Shown here: positions 22,284-33,990 of the stretch, in pieces
How positions within the stretch are numbered: the first letter of the stretch is position 1
Layout of the letters: each line of letters starts with the position of its first letter
DNA from: Saccopteryx bilineata
Taxonomy: Eukaryota > Chordata > Mammalia > Chiroptera > Emballonuridae
Assembly (NCBI RefSeq): GCF_036850765.1
Contig: NC_089490.1
Location: 106,262,574-106,326,573, forward strand
Reading direction: 5' to 3'
DNA length: 64,000 nt
The notes under the pieces: generated by a model
Database searches by the model: none
Told to the model about the DNA's origin: nothing
The model's input: only the letters and a program-made list of their open reading frames with translations
Translations under genes and position numbers: made by a program

Positions 22284-22419
22284 AATCGCCTGTTAATTTT
22301 TGTTTTAAATTATCATCTCAGATTTTAAAAAAGACGAGGTGGGATTTTTTTTGTTATTATAACATCAAATTTATTTGTTAACATCAAAGAGATTTTAGTG
22401 AGGGAGAAATTTTTTTATT

Positions 22420-22803
22420 TTTTATTTTTTATTTATTTATTTTTTTGTATTTTTCTGAAGCTGGAAACGGGGAGGCAGTCAGACAGACTCCTGCATGTGC
22501 TCGACTGGGATCCACCCAGCATGCCCACCAGGGGGCTATGCTCTGCCCATCTGGGGCGTTGCTCTGTCACGCCCAGAGCCACTCTAGTACCCAGGGCAGA
22601 GGCCAAGGAGCCACCCCCAGTGCCCGGGCCATCCTTCGCTCCAGTGGAGCCTCGGCTGCGGGAGGGGAAGAGAGAGACAGAGAGGAAGAAGAGGGGGAGG
22701 GGTGGAGAAGCAGATGGGCACCTCTCCTGTGTGCCCTGGCCGGGACTCGAACCCGGGACTTCCGCACGCCAGGCTGACGCTCCACCACTGAGCCAACCAG
22801 CCA
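22420..22803 (-). repeat. SINE-A with TSD
   Basis: Minus-strand copy flanked by GGGAGAAATTTTT on both sides. Confidence 0.9.
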
Positions 22804-22831
22804 GGGGAGAAATTTTTAAGAGAAATCTTTT

Positions 22832-23172
22832 TTTTTATTTTTTATTTTTTTACAGAGACAGAGAGTGAGTCAGAGAGAGGGATAGACAGGGACAGGCAGA
22901 CAGGAACGGAGAGAGATGAGAAGCATCAATCATCAGATTTTCATTGCGACACCTTAGTTGCTCATTGATTGCCCTCGCATATGTACCTTGACCGTGGGGC
23001 TACAGCAGACCGAGTAACCCCTTGCTCAAGCCAGCGACCTTGGGTCCAAGCTGGTGAGCTTTTTGCTCAAGCCAGATGAGCCCACGTTCAAGCTGGCCAC
23101 CTCAGGGTCTCGAACCTGGGTCCTTCTGCATCCCAGTCTGGCGCTCTGTCCACTGCACCACTGCCTGGTCAG
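22832..23172 (-). repeat. SINE-B
   Basis: Minus-strand full-length copy, directly abutting a second partial SINE-B. GAGAAATCTTT flanks the pair. Confidence 0.85.
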
Positions 23173-23384
23173 GCTCATCGATTGCTTTCTCATATGTGCC
23201 TTGACCGCGGGCCTTCAGCAGACCGAGTAACCCCTTGCTGGAGCCAGCAACCTTGGTTCAAGCTGGTGGGCTTTTGCTCAAATCAGACAAGCCCGCGCTC
23301 AAGCTGGCGACCTCGGGGTCTCGAACCTGAGTCCTCTACATCCCAGTCTGATGCTCTATCCACTGCGCCGCTGCCTGGTCATGC
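23173..23384 (-). repeat. SINE-B, partial, host of the previous copy
   Basis: The 5' part of a second minus-strand SINE-B, beginning ATTGCTTTCTCATATGTGCC. The upstream copy either inserted into it or the two recombined. Confidence 0.8.
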
Positions 23385-24160
23385 GAGAAATCTTTTATAA
23401 TAAAGAGAATTACTTAGATTTACCTGCCCTCACGCATATCTCCTTCAATTTAAAAGGAGATATTCCTTGCCAGTTTGAGCTGGAAAACTGATTCTCCGTG
23501 GGTTAATCACTGTTGGTAACTCTGCAGCCATTCAGTGGGTACAGAATTTACTAGTTGGAAAAATTCATTTTCTTTTTTATAAAGCAATTTGTTTTTCTTA
23601 TTCTACTGGAACTATTCTAACAGTTGCCCACAGTTTGAAATCTATCATGTGTAGACAATGGAGAAGCCACAGGAAAAATAAGGCACAGAACAAAAAAGGT
23701 AACAGTGGTTTTCCCATTCAAAGGCAAAAGCAGTCCTCACTGGAGTCGACCTTCAGCCTCATTCTTGGCCTCATTAAACTGTTCCAGATCTCATCCACTC
23801 TGGAGCTGGCGTTGCTCAGGATGTAGACCTGAGATTTTAAAGGACTATCTCCAAGTAGGTTGCTGATACAATTTTGCCCCCTAATGTTCTAGGGTTCTCT
23901 TTTAACTGTTTTCCTATTCCTCACATTAGCCTTGTAAATACTCTAAAGATAATTGTCACAGTTCTTTCTGGTATTTCCAATTGGAAATTGGAACCAGATC
24001 TTCCAAGCTATAACTGACTAGATGTAGGAAGAAATGAACAGATCTGGAAACAAGACTTGTGAGCTGGAAAGGGTACTGTGCTGTACTTTGTAGCACCAAA
24101 CACAAGTGTGATGAATTACTGGTGTAAATATTTAAAGGTTGTCTTCTACCAACTAATTTA
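23385..24160. other. No gene seen
   Basis: Unique-looking non-coding sequence between SINEs and the mariner. Confidence 0.4.
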
Positions 24161-25442
24161 TTGGGTTGGGGAATAAGTTCATAGTGTTTTTACTGAAGAC
24201 TTTTATTTAAACAAAAAACAATATGTCAATAAGTTAATCAATTATATATTCACCGTTGCTGTTTACAACCTCTTCCCACCTCTCGACCAATTTGTTGATG
24301 CTGTTCTGCCAAAAATCGCCTGGTCTGGTGTCAAAGAAGTTGTTGAGCCAGTTTTTAAGGACCTCTTTGTTATCGAAGGTAATGCCCTTCATATGGTTTG
24401 ACAGGGAGCAGAAAAGATGGTAATCGGTCGGTGCAAGGTCCGGAGAATACGTGCAGATGCTGAAGGACCTCCCATTTGAGCTCTTGGAGTGCGGCTTTGA
24501 CGACTTGTGCAAATGGGGCCTGGCGTTGTCGTGATGGAGTATGGTTTGACCATGTGGATCAGGTCTTTTCAGTCGAATAAATAGCCTCATTCACGCGGTG
24601 TAGCTGGGCAATGTAGAGCTCCTTGTTGACCGTGGTATTCTTTTCAAGCATTTTCCAGTGCACCATGCCCTCCCAGTCTCACCAAACACATATCATGATC
24701 TTTGGATGAAAGTCTGGCTTGACTCTCGGCTTTGGCGTATCTCCTGGAGCCACCCACTCCTTTCTTTGCTTCATATTGATGTATAGACACCATTTCTCAT
24801 CTCCCGTGACGATTCGGTACAAAAAGCGCTGTTTATGACCACGTGTTGCTCGATGGCGGGCGAGATGCTGAGAAGCAATTTGAAGGCGACTTTCTTTGTT
24901 TTTTTCGTTGAGCTCGTGAGGCACCCAGGCTCCCAATTTTTCGGTAAATCCCATTGAATGAAGGTGATTGAGAATCGTTTTATGATCGCAGTTCATTTTT
25001 TCCGCCAATTCACGACTGGTTTGGCGACCGTTCTCCTTCAAAAGTGATTTGAGATGTTCTTCATCGAATTCAGAAGGCCTTCTGCTGCGGGACGTGTCAT
25101 CAACGTCAAAGTCGCCATTTTTGAACTTTGCAAACCATTTCCGTGCTGTAGACTCGCCTATGACACCTTCTCCATACACGTCGCAAATGTCCCGGGCTGC
25201 TTCGGTAGCTTTTTGACCTCGATGAAAAGCAAAGAAGAGCAGGTGTCGAAAATGTTGATTTTTGCCTCCTGGGTATTCCATTTCTAAGCCTCAAAACTAA
25301 TAAAAAATTAAATAACTCAAAAATACAATGTTTTGTAGAGCAGAAAGAGTTTTATCGAATGAATACTTACCCTTTGCCAAACAGCAAACAAATCGTTGTA
25401 AAATAAAATATAAAAACGCTACGAACTTATTCCCCAACCCAA
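24161..25442 (-). mobile_element. Complete mariner element, disabled
   Basis: A 1282-bp element, the normal mariner length, bounded by inverted repeats that start TTGGGTTGGGGAATAAGTTC on the left and end GAACTTATTCCCCAACCCAA on the right. The left flank is TA as expected; the right flank is TG, probably a mutated TA. The transposase is coded on the minus strand. The element sits in the intergenic space downstream of NOPCHAP1. Confidence 0.92.
24234..25281 (-). pseudogene. Mariner transposase with one stop and one frameshift
   Basis: The protein would cut and paste the element at TA sites. Residues 1-200 (25281-24679) carry the N-terminal DNA-binding helix-turn-helix regions and the first catalytic Asp in IVTGDEKW. 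After the break, the frame 24590-24234 has the second Asp in HHDNARPH and the third in YSPDLAPTDYHLF, which is the mariner D,D34D pattern. Two lesions are visible: a TGA at 24679-24681 right after ICVW, and an apparent 4-base AATA duplication near 24576-24583 that shifts the frame. All three catalytic Asp are otherwise kept, so the copy is young. It resembles insect-type mariners; I do not assign a subfamily. Confidence 0.9.
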
Positions 25443-26024
25443 TGTTATGTTACATGTGGGAAGAGTTGCATTTGTCTGGTTCACTACTTAGCATAGTGCA
25501 TAGTACACAGTAGGCACTGAATACGTAAATTAACAGGTGTATGAGGATGTTGTAAGCCATGTAGCCTGTTACAGGCAAGGGGATATCAAGGTTTAACTTT
25601 ACAGGAACTACATAGCCAAGTAGAAAGAGACTGAATGATCAGTGAAAGAGACTAGTCGCTCAGAAATACATACTAGTATGTAGAATTTAAATATTTTTCT
25701 CCTGCCATGGCTATCTCATATAATAGAACTAGGCTTCCTATACAGTTAAGAAAGTCAACTACATTCAGGTCCTCTAAACATTTCTATGACACAGGAGAAA
25801 AAAAACCCCATTAAATGATAAGGATGTCCTTTTAAGCAAGTGTAAAATGGAATGTTTACTGAATGTACAATGTCAGGACTGTCTATTTTTAAGCAAGGTT
25901 AGATTCTAGCCTCATATCATGTACTAAATTATATATGGATTAAAGATTTAAATATAAAGAAAATTATAAGTCTTCCATACTAAAATGGTGAATACTTAAT
26001 AATGTAGTTAGGCAAAACTTTTTT
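25443..26024. other. No gene seen
   Basis: AT-rich non-coding sequence with no clear repeat. Confidence 0.4.
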
Positions 26025-26040
26025 AAAAAGTAGAATGTTA

Positions 26041-26300
26041 GGACTCATCTATAGTGCAGTGGATAAAGTGTCGACCTGGAACACTGAGGTCACTGGTTTG
26101 AATCCCTGGGCTTGTCTGGTCAAAGCACATATGCTTCCTGCTCGCCCCTCTTTTCTCTCTCTCTTCCCCCTCTCTAAAATGAATAAATAAAATCTTAAAA
26201 AAAATACCCATTTAAAAAAAACAAAATAACTTGAGTTCAACAACTTTATGTAACATTTTTTTCAAGTTTCTCTCTTTCCCTCTCCTCTCCTTTAAAAAAA
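26041..26300 (+). repeat. SINE-C with transduced MITE flank
   Basis: The SINE-C body runs from 26041 to about 26215. After its A-tail comes ACTTGAGTTCAACAACTTTA plus following bases (26231-26268), which matches the pogo-like MITE at 42300-42330, then a pyrimidine run and a second A-tail. A 16-bp duplication (AAAAAGTAGAATGTTA at 26025-26040, AAAAAGTAAAATGTTA at 26301-26316) encloses all of it. Confidence 0.8.
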
Positions 26301-26373
26301 AAAAAGTAAAATGTTAAAACCTAAAATCACAAAGGAAAGAGCAGAAAATTCATCCACGTAAATATTAAAAATA

Positions 26374-26645
26374 GGCCCTGGCTGGTTTGCTCAGTGGATC
26401 ATCAGCCCAGCATATGGACATCCTGGGTTCGATTCCTGGGCAGGGCACACATGAGAAGCAACCATCTGCTTCCCCTCCTCCTTCTCCCCCTTCTCTCTCT
26501 TACCCTTCCAGTCAGTGGCTTGACTGGTCCGAGCATCGGCCCCAGACGGAGGTTGCTGGGTGGACCCCAGTCAGGGTGCATGCAGGAGTCTGTCTCACTA
26601 TCTTCCTCCTCTCACTTAAAAAAATAAAATTAAATAAAAAACTAG
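26374..26645 (+). repeat. Diverged SINE-A relative
   Basis: Older, shorter copy starting GGCCCTGGCTGGTTTGCTCA, with GGGTTCGATTCCTGGGCAGG. Confidence 0.78.
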
Positions 26646-26987
26646 TGAGTGGCAAGGAAATTTAAAGGGCAAAGTACCAGTTGGGAAAAATATTTGCAAT
26701 ATGAGACTGAGTGCCATTAATAGATACATACAAGGCTCTTACAAATTGGTAAAAAAAAAAAAAAGATGTGTATCTCCCTCTCTCCCTCTCTCTCTCAATA
26801 GTGAAAAGACCATAGGATGTGAACAAGTAACAACAAAAAAAATATTTGACCCCATTTATCAAAGAAATGCAAATGAAACCAAGATTGTATTTTTAACCTA
26901 TCAAATCGACAGGTAAAACAGTACTTAACTGAGCCCATGCCATGTGTCAGTCACTATGGAAAGTGTTTTACATTTAAGAGTTACCAC

Positions 26988-27347
26988 AGCCCTGGCCGGT
27001 TGGCTCAGAGGTAGAGCGACGGCCTGGTGTGTAGAAGTCCTGGGTTGGATTTCCAGCCAGGGCACACAGAAGCACCCATCTGCTTCTCCACCCTTACCCC
27101 TCTCCTTTCTCTCTCTCTCTTCCCCTCCTGCAGCCAAGGCTCCATGGGAGCAAAGTTGGCCCAGGCACTGAGGACGGCTCCATGGCCTCCTCCTCAGGTG
27201 CTAGAATGGCTCTGGTTGCAGCGGAGCAACGCCCTACATGGGCCGAGCATCACCCCCTGGTGGGCATGCCTGGTGGATCCCTATCGGGTACATGCGGGAA
27301 TCTGTCATCCCCCACTTCTCACTTCAGAAAAATCCAAAAAAAAAAAA
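26988..27347 (+). repeat. SINE-A with TSD
   Basis: Copy flanked by AGAGTTACCAC / AAAGTTACCAC. Confidence 0.88.
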
Positions 27348-27354
27348 AGGAAAA

Positions 27355-28220
27355 AGTTACCACCATTCGTATGTATGTAAAAATTTATCGGATTGCACAT
27401 ATAACATTTGTGCACTTCATGTGTATACATTAATTAGAAAGCTGTCTTGTTTGTAAGCAGTTCTTTCTTACAGCCTATTGGAAAGTAAGTCACTATTGTC
27501 CTTGGGTTGGTCTGATCCTGTGCTTTGTCTGCCTGATGTGTAGGTGTGAGGTGATGGTAGCCGTTGGGAGGATGGTTCTCTTCCTGCCAAAGGAATCAAA
27601 TGTTCTCTTCACATTTGTGGGCTATGACATCGTCTATGGCTCTGTGACAGTTAAATATCGGAAAATTAGGTGTAATGGTCTTTGACTAAAAATTTCATTC
27701 AAAATCAATCTGCCCTCGATTCTCATGTGCTATAACTGTGTATTAAATATGGTACCTATACCAAAACAAATGCCTTGCAAAGCAGTTTGTAGTTTGTATT
27801 CTTGTGCCTGTATCCACTTCTGTGCTAGGAAATATGAGGAAGAAGGTTGAGTCTTAATCTTCATTTGTATTCCCCTCAGTGCCTAGTAATGTAATGCCTT
27901 TCACTCAGTTGGAATGTACATTAAATGTGCATTAAACTGTTTTTTTCTCTTTTTGTCAATAAACAAGTTCATCCTAAACACATAGTGGTTCACAATCTTA
28001 AAAAGATAAGGATAAATATGATTGGTAGACTTTTCCCAAAAGGTTAATGTCAGAATATTTGTGGTTGACTCCCCACCATCCGTTCATGGAAATCCTTGGC
28101 AGTGATTGATTTGGGAATGGACATGGGACACTAACCTTCCCAATAAGATGAGCAAAGGCCTGTAAGTAGACATTGTGAAGGGCAAGTATGTTTCATTCCT
28201 AAACAGAAGGCACATGAAGA
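27355..28220. other. Unique sequence, no gene seen
   Basis: Non-coding. An AATAAA at 27960 follows a MIR-like GTGCATTAAACTG stretch. I see no conserved frame on either strand. Confidence 0.4.
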
Positions 28221-28229
28221 GATGGTCCC

Positions 28230-28634
28230 TCTCTTTTTTTTTTTTTTTTTTTTTTTTTTTAGCTTTCTTCGTTCTTTATCCCTTTTTTCAAGCAGTTATT
28301 TATTTGGTTTTTTTACAGAGACAGAGAGAGAGTCAGAGAGAGGGATAGATAGGGACAGACAGACAGGAATGGAGAGAGATGAGAAGCATCAATCATCAGT
28401 TTTTTGTTGTGACACCTTAGTTGTTCATTGATTGCTTTCTCATATGTGCCTTGACCGCGGGCCTTCAGCAGACCAAGTAACCCCTTGCTTGAGCCAGCGA
28501 CCTTGGGTCCAAGCTGGTGAGCTTTGCTCAAACCAGATGAGCCCACGCTCAAGCTGGTGACCTCGGGGTCTCGAACCTGGGTCCTCCGCATCCCAGTCCG
28601 ATGCTCTATCCACTGCACCACTGCCTGGTCAGGC
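28230..28634 (-). repeat. SINE-B with long T-tract
   Basis: Minus-strand SINE-B from about 28310, preceded by about 28 T and further T-rich sequence. Confidence 0.83.
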
Positions 28635-28751
28635 AGGACTAGATATCTTATTATTGCATATGATTCCTGGGACTCTCATCTTGTAGCCATAAATGGAACC
28701 ATCTCTTGGGTACAGGTAGCACACTAAGGATAGTGGAGAGAAGTAAGAACA

Positions 28752-29092
28752 TTATTTTTTTTTCTCTTTTTTTTTTTACAGGGACAGAGAGAGGGATAAA
28801 TAGGGACAGATAGACAGGAACGAAGAGAGATGAGAAGCATCAATCATCAGTTTTTTGTTGTGACACCTTAGTTGTTCATTGATTGCTTTCTCATATGTGC
28901 CTTGACTGCGGGCCTTCAGCAGACCGAGTAACCCCTTGCTCGAGCCAGTGACTTTGGGTCCAAGCTGGTGAGCTTCTTTTTTATTTTGCTCAAGCCAGAT
29001 GAGCCCACGCTCAAGCTGGCCTCGGGGTCTCGAACCTGGGTCCTCCGCATCCCAGTCCGATGCTCTCTCCTCTGCGCCACCACCTGGTCAGG
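28752..29092 (-). repeat. SINE-B with TSD
   Basis: Minus-strand copy flanked by AAGAACATTATT on both sides. Confidence 0.9.
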
Positions 29093-29189
29093 CGCAAGAA
29101 CATTATTGAGTCACTGCATCACATAACTGTAGATTGAACTATGGCTGAATTTCTTGCTTCGTGACACAAATTTCCTTATTGTTTTCAAA

Positions 29190-29470
29190 AAGACTTACTA
29201 CCATATGAAATATTCTGCTTATACCCATTGCACAGATGAGAAAATTGGCATGGAGATAGTAAGCAAATTTCCTGAGGTTTCACACTAGGTAAGTGGTGGA
29301 GCCAAGTTTTATGTTCAGTCACACCTAGCCAGCATGGGCCTGCTAGTCACCATTCTGAGCATAGGCTCTGAAACTGGATCAAATCTCTGCCCCGCCACTT
29401 ACCTCAGTTTCTCCATCTGTCATTGGACATACTGTCAGTGTGAACAGTATCCCTCATGGAGTCTTGATAA
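29190..29470 (+). repeat. MIR-like fragments
   Basis: Two pieces: GCACAGATGAGAAAATTGGC followed by TTTCACACTAGG, and CCGCCACTTACCTCAGTTTC. Both resemble MIR. Confidence 0.55.
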
Positions 29471-29557
29471 GAAATTAATGAATTAATACATATCACTTGC
29501 TAAGAACAGTATTCAGTATGTGTGAGGTGTTATGATGTTATAAGAATAATACACAAG

Positions 29558-29758
29558 GCCTGACCTGTGGTGGCGCAGTGGATAAAGCGTCGACCTGGAA
29601 ATGCTGAGGTCGCCAGTTCGAAACCCTGGGCTTGCCTGGTCAAGGCACATATGGGAGTTGATGCTTCCAGCTCCTCCCCCTTCTCTCTCTTTCTGTCTCT
29701 CCTCTCTCTCTAAAATGAAAAAATAAAAATAATAAAAAAACCCTAAAAAAAAAAAAAA
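29558..29758 (+). repeat. SINE-C, first of three at one site
   Basis: Starts GGCCTGACCTGTGGTGGCGC. It is preceded by AAGAATAATACACAAG (29542-29557), which recurs before the next two SINEs. Confidence 0.9.
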
Positions 29759-29771
29759 AAGAATACACAAG

Positions 29772-30047
29772 CCTGACCAGGTGGTGGCGCAGTGGATAGA
29801 GTGTCGGACTGGGATGCCGAGGACCCAGGTTCGAGACCCCAAGGTTGCCAGCTTGAGCGCGGGCTCATCTGGTTTGAACAAAAGCTCATCAGCTTGGACC
29901 CAAGGTCGCTGGCTTGAGCAAGGGGTTACTTGGTCTGCTGAAGGCCCGCGGTCAAGGCACATATGAGAAAGCAATCAATGAACAACTAAGGTCTCACAAC
30001 AAAAAACTGGTGATTGATGCTTCTAATAAAAAAATAAGAAAAAAAAA
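29772..30047 (+). repeat. SINE-B, second of three
   Basis: Preceded by AAGAATACACAAG, which doubles as the 3' duplication of the SINE-C before it. Confidence 0.88.
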
Positions 30048-30061
30048 AGAATAATACACGA

Positions 30062-30400
30062 GCCTGACCACATGGTGGTGCAGTGGATAGAGCATTGACC
30101 GGAGACGCTGAAGTAAAACTCTGAGGTCACTGGCTTGAGCACAGGCACACCAGCTTGAGCACGAGGTTGCTGGCTTGAGTGTGGGATCATAAACATGACT
30201 CCATGGTCACTGACTTGAGCCTAAAGGTAGCTGGCTTGAGCCCAAGGTCGGCTTGAGCAAGGGGTCACTGGCTCAGCTGGAGGTGCCTCCCCATCAAGGC
30301 ACATGTTAAAAGCAATCAGTGAACAACTGAGGTTCTGCAACTACAAGGTGATGCTTCTCATCCCCCTTCTTGTCTCTGCCTCTCGCTAAAAAAAAAAGAA
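30062..30400 (+). repeat. SINE-B, third of three, older
   Basis: Diverged long variant with repeated GGCTTGAGC units, preceded by AAGAATAATACACGAG. Confidence 0.82.
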
Positions 30401-30439
30401 AGAAATACAGTGGTGTCAAAAAACTTGAGGAAACGTGGT

Positions 30440-30840
30440 AAGATTATTGATTCCTATGTCCTTTGACTCAGGAATTCCACATCAGGAATTGATCTAATTA
30501 AAGAATTGGCTTTGTTCACAAATTTCTATATAAGATTTATTGTGATATTTAAAATAGCAAAAAGCAAATCTGAATGTACAACAATAAAGAGCAAGTTGAA
30601 TTAAATCCATTGAACATGTGCAGAGAGGTATGTTTATTGACATAGAAAGATGCTTATAAATTGTTACTTGAGAAAGGCAACAAAGTCATGTACACTATTA
30701 TACTGGTTCTGTAAAAATACGTGTAGAAAAAGTCTGGAACAATCTCAAATAACATCTGTGGTTACTTCTGTGTGGTGGTTCAGTCTTAACTTCCTGTGTT
30801 AATGTATTTTTACATAAGAAGGTATTACTCATTTAAAAAT
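30440..30840 (+). repeat. Ancient LINE-1 or HAL1 fragment
   Basis: Decayed L1 3' text such as CAGGAATTCCACATCAGGAA and AATGTACAACAATAAAGAGC. Confidence 0.5.
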
Positions 30841-31119
30841 TTAACTTGGGTATTATTTGCAACATAGAAATAATAATAATCACCCACCCTATCCATCCTG
30901 GCTGGTGTCTGCTATCTTCCTGCCCCGGTTCCCTCAGCGGCTGTCATTTATTTCCTTGGAGGGTGGTATGGGGGAACCAGTGTAGGTTCCTCACCCTGTC
31001 TCACCCACTTCCACAAAAGCTCTTGCAGATAATGTCCATTCTGCTCAGTCCTTTGGTTTAACATACACTTACTGTGTGTGCCTGCTCTTTGCTACCCAGG
31101 CCCTGGTTAGGCATTGGCA

Positions 31120-32000
31120 ATAAAATCCATGCAGCTTGGTTAAGACCACCAGCTTTGTTGCTTGAATGCTGGTGCTGCCACTTAATAGCTGTATGATTTG
31201 AGCAGGTTACTTAACCTATCTATTTGAAAGTAAACATTTTCTGAGCTCCTCCTACCCATAGGCACAGGAGGTATAGCACTGAACAAAAGAAGCACCTGTT
31301 CATGAAGCTCACGTTCTAAGGGGGAGGGATCCACAATAAATACAGGCCAGGTTGTGATACGTGCTATGGAAATAATGCAGGTTGAGGAGAATAAAGAGAA
31401 CTTTGTGTACAGTGAAGTCAAATTGATAGGTCAAAATCAGTCTTGATGAAAGTATGCACAGAAATCAGCAAATACTATCAGTTTTTTCCCCCCCAGAGGG
31501 CCATTTGTTAAATATTTACCAGCACAGCACTGGGAAGCAGGAGCAGCAAGTGCAAAGGCCCTGAGGTAAGAGTGCACCTGGTGTGTATGAGGAATATACA
31601 CACCAAGGCAGTCAGGGTGGTTAGACAGAATGAGAGGGCAGTGGATAGGAGAGGAGGTCAGAAGTAGCCAGGAGTAAGATTGATAGGATGTCGTAGGCCA
31701 TGGTAAGTACACTGTACTTCATTCTAAGCAAAACGGCAGCCATTGGAAGGTTTTAAGCAAAGGCGTGACACTGCCTGATTTAAGCTTTGAACAGAACCAC
31801 ATAGGGAGGAATCAGGAAGACTAGTTGAAGACTTCAGCCATAAAGTGGAGGTAGTAAGAGGAGCACCTTAAATTTATTCATCTTTTTTCAGATGTTGTGA
31901 AATTAAGTAACATTTAAAAAGTGCTTAATGTTGATCTGGCACACGGGAGGCCATCGATAAATGATAGCTGTTGTTATTATTGACAGAATGCCAATTCTGG
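31120..32000 (+). repeat. MIR pieces and an unclassified ancient repeat
   Basis: 31165-31225 is MIR-like (GCTGCCACTTAATAGCTGTA). 31240-31800 has text of an old dispersed repeat, such as GCAAGTGCAAAGGCCCTGAG and GTAGGCCATGGTAAG, whose family I cannot name. Confidence 0.45.
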
Positions 32001-32194
32001 AGAGAGGAGGGGTGCTCATATCTGGTTAGGAAGGCAAATAATTGTAGCTCCATGGTAAGTAGTGTGCTCCAGATAAATGGGAACAGAGAAGAGAGACATT
32101 TCGACCACCTTTGGGTAGGAAGGCCAGGAAGGGCATTTGAGCAACAGGGCTGCTTTAGCAAAGAGGGACGGAAATGGGACCAGAAGGAATGGAG

Positions 32195-32325
32195 AAGGTG
32201 GGGCAGTGGACACACAATACTCTGTACAGAGATGTGTTGTGGAATTGAGCACCTGAAACTTGGATAATTATGTTAACCACTGTCACCCCAATAAATCCAA
32301 TAAAAAATACAAAACAAAACAACAA
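32195..32325 (+). repeat. Old LINE-1 3' end
   Basis: GAGCACCTGAAACTTGGATA and CACTGTCACCCCAATAAATC form an L1 3' UTR end, then an A-rich tail. Confidence 0.65.
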
Positions 32326-33379
32326 AAAAACGAATGTAGAACTGCTGAAAGTGTCCCAGTTCAAGATCTTAGCTTTACCCTTTAGCAGAATACATCAGTG
32401 ATCAGATGGAACAATGATAATTTAATTACTCAGTGTGTTAATTAAATTGCTTAGTAGGCTGTGGATCGTTAGGTTCCAACTCAAATTCACCGGTAATTTT
32501 ATGAATTCCATGGAGCCTTTGATTCTGATCAACAGTCTGATAAAAACTCCAGCTGGTAAGAACTTTAGAACTCACTGTGGGAAAAGGAGTTTTTAATCTG
32601 AGGCCCAACCATGGGCTTCAGGAGGGCTGTGAATCCCATGAGGATATTTGCAGAATTATGTGTGTGTAATGAATTTGGGGAGAAGTGGAGCAGAGGGGTT
32701 CCATTTTTATGAGATTCTGAGGAAGGTTTACGACCTGAAGATTAAAAACATTGCTACCGAGATTAACATTAGAAGGTAAAATTAGTCTAGAAGAACAGGC
32801 ATGTTTTTGTTTGCCATTTCATCCATCATTAGAAGATCTGGTAAATGATATTTTAAACCACATGAAATGAGTTCAGACACCACATTTAAATTGTGGTTCC
32901 GTTATAATAAGGCCTTTGTCATTTTAGTCAAATAGGAATCCAGAGATCATTCATTCCAACTAAGAATTCCAGTGGTAAATGAGCTTTGATATAATACAAA
33001 ATGCTCTCAGTCAAAATAATGCTCTATTGACCATGCCAGGGTCATCTGGTATTCTTCCTTTTGAATGTTTTCTGGCTTTGATTTTGTTCTTGCTTATTAA
33101 TTATTGATTTCCTATGGTCCCCAGATTGTAAGCCGCTAAACCTTCAAAACAACTCTTCCGTAAGGGCTTCTTCAAGTTTAAAGAGATTGCAGAATTTTTA
33201 CTTTAGAAGGAGGAAAAATAGAGGTTAATTGCTCTGACCATCTTCAGGAATTCACCTTCTAGGCACACAAGGATGGTGATAATTCACCTCCCTACATACC
33301 TTTGTCCGACAACAGGCTGTGCTATGAGTACTGCGTGAGTTGTAATAATTCCCATTTTGTGAGCAGACTATGGTCCAAA

Positions 33380-33530
33380 AACCTTAAGTGTGTTATGTAG
33401 ATGAATTCATTGGATCCTTATAACACCCTAATGAGACAGGGACTTTATCCATTTTATAGAGTCCAAATCTAGGCTCTGAGATATCAGGTAATTTGCCCAA
33501 GATGACATAGCCAGTGAGTAGCAAAATCAG
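33380..33530 (+). repeat. MIR
   Basis: GAGACAGGGACTTTATCC, ATCAGGTAATTTGCCCAAG and ACATAGCCAGTGAGTAGC match the MIR core. Confidence 0.7.
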
Positions 33531-33789
33531 TAAACAGAAAATGGGAAACAAGATGTTCTAGGAAGGATGAGTGAGCTGCAGGAAGGAAAGCAACCCTCTT
33601 CCCTGCGCCATCGTCCTTTCTTGCTGCATGGCACTTTCCAGAGCTGCTGTATCGGGCACTGGGTCAGGACAGGGTGAGAAATAGAGTACGGGAATCATGA
33701 CTATTGAGAAGGGTCCTAGGGAAATGAATTAATTCATCTACTTAATATATCTAACTATATATTGTTTAATTAGTGATGGTGGAAACAGT

Positions 33790-33990
33790 TAACTTTTATT
33801 ATCTACCACAAAGCATGGTGCGAGGTGTTTTACTTATATTATTGCATTGAATTTTCATCATAAGTCTCCTGAGGGAGGCATTACTGTCCCCATTTCACAG
33901 ATAAGAAAGCTGAGGCTCAGAGAAGTTGCCTAAGTTTCCCAAAGTCACAGATAGTAAGATTGTATGATATGAACCCAGATCAGCCCCCAA
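33790..33990 (+). repeat. MIR
   Basis: CCCATTTCACAGATAAGAAA, GCTGAGGCTCAGAGAAGTTG and CCAAAGTCACAGATAG form a clear MIR core. Confidence 0.8.

Noticed and set aside
25054..25287. Plus-strand frame of 77 residues in the mariner
   Set aside because: It is the reverse of the transposase coding strand and has no protein resemblance.
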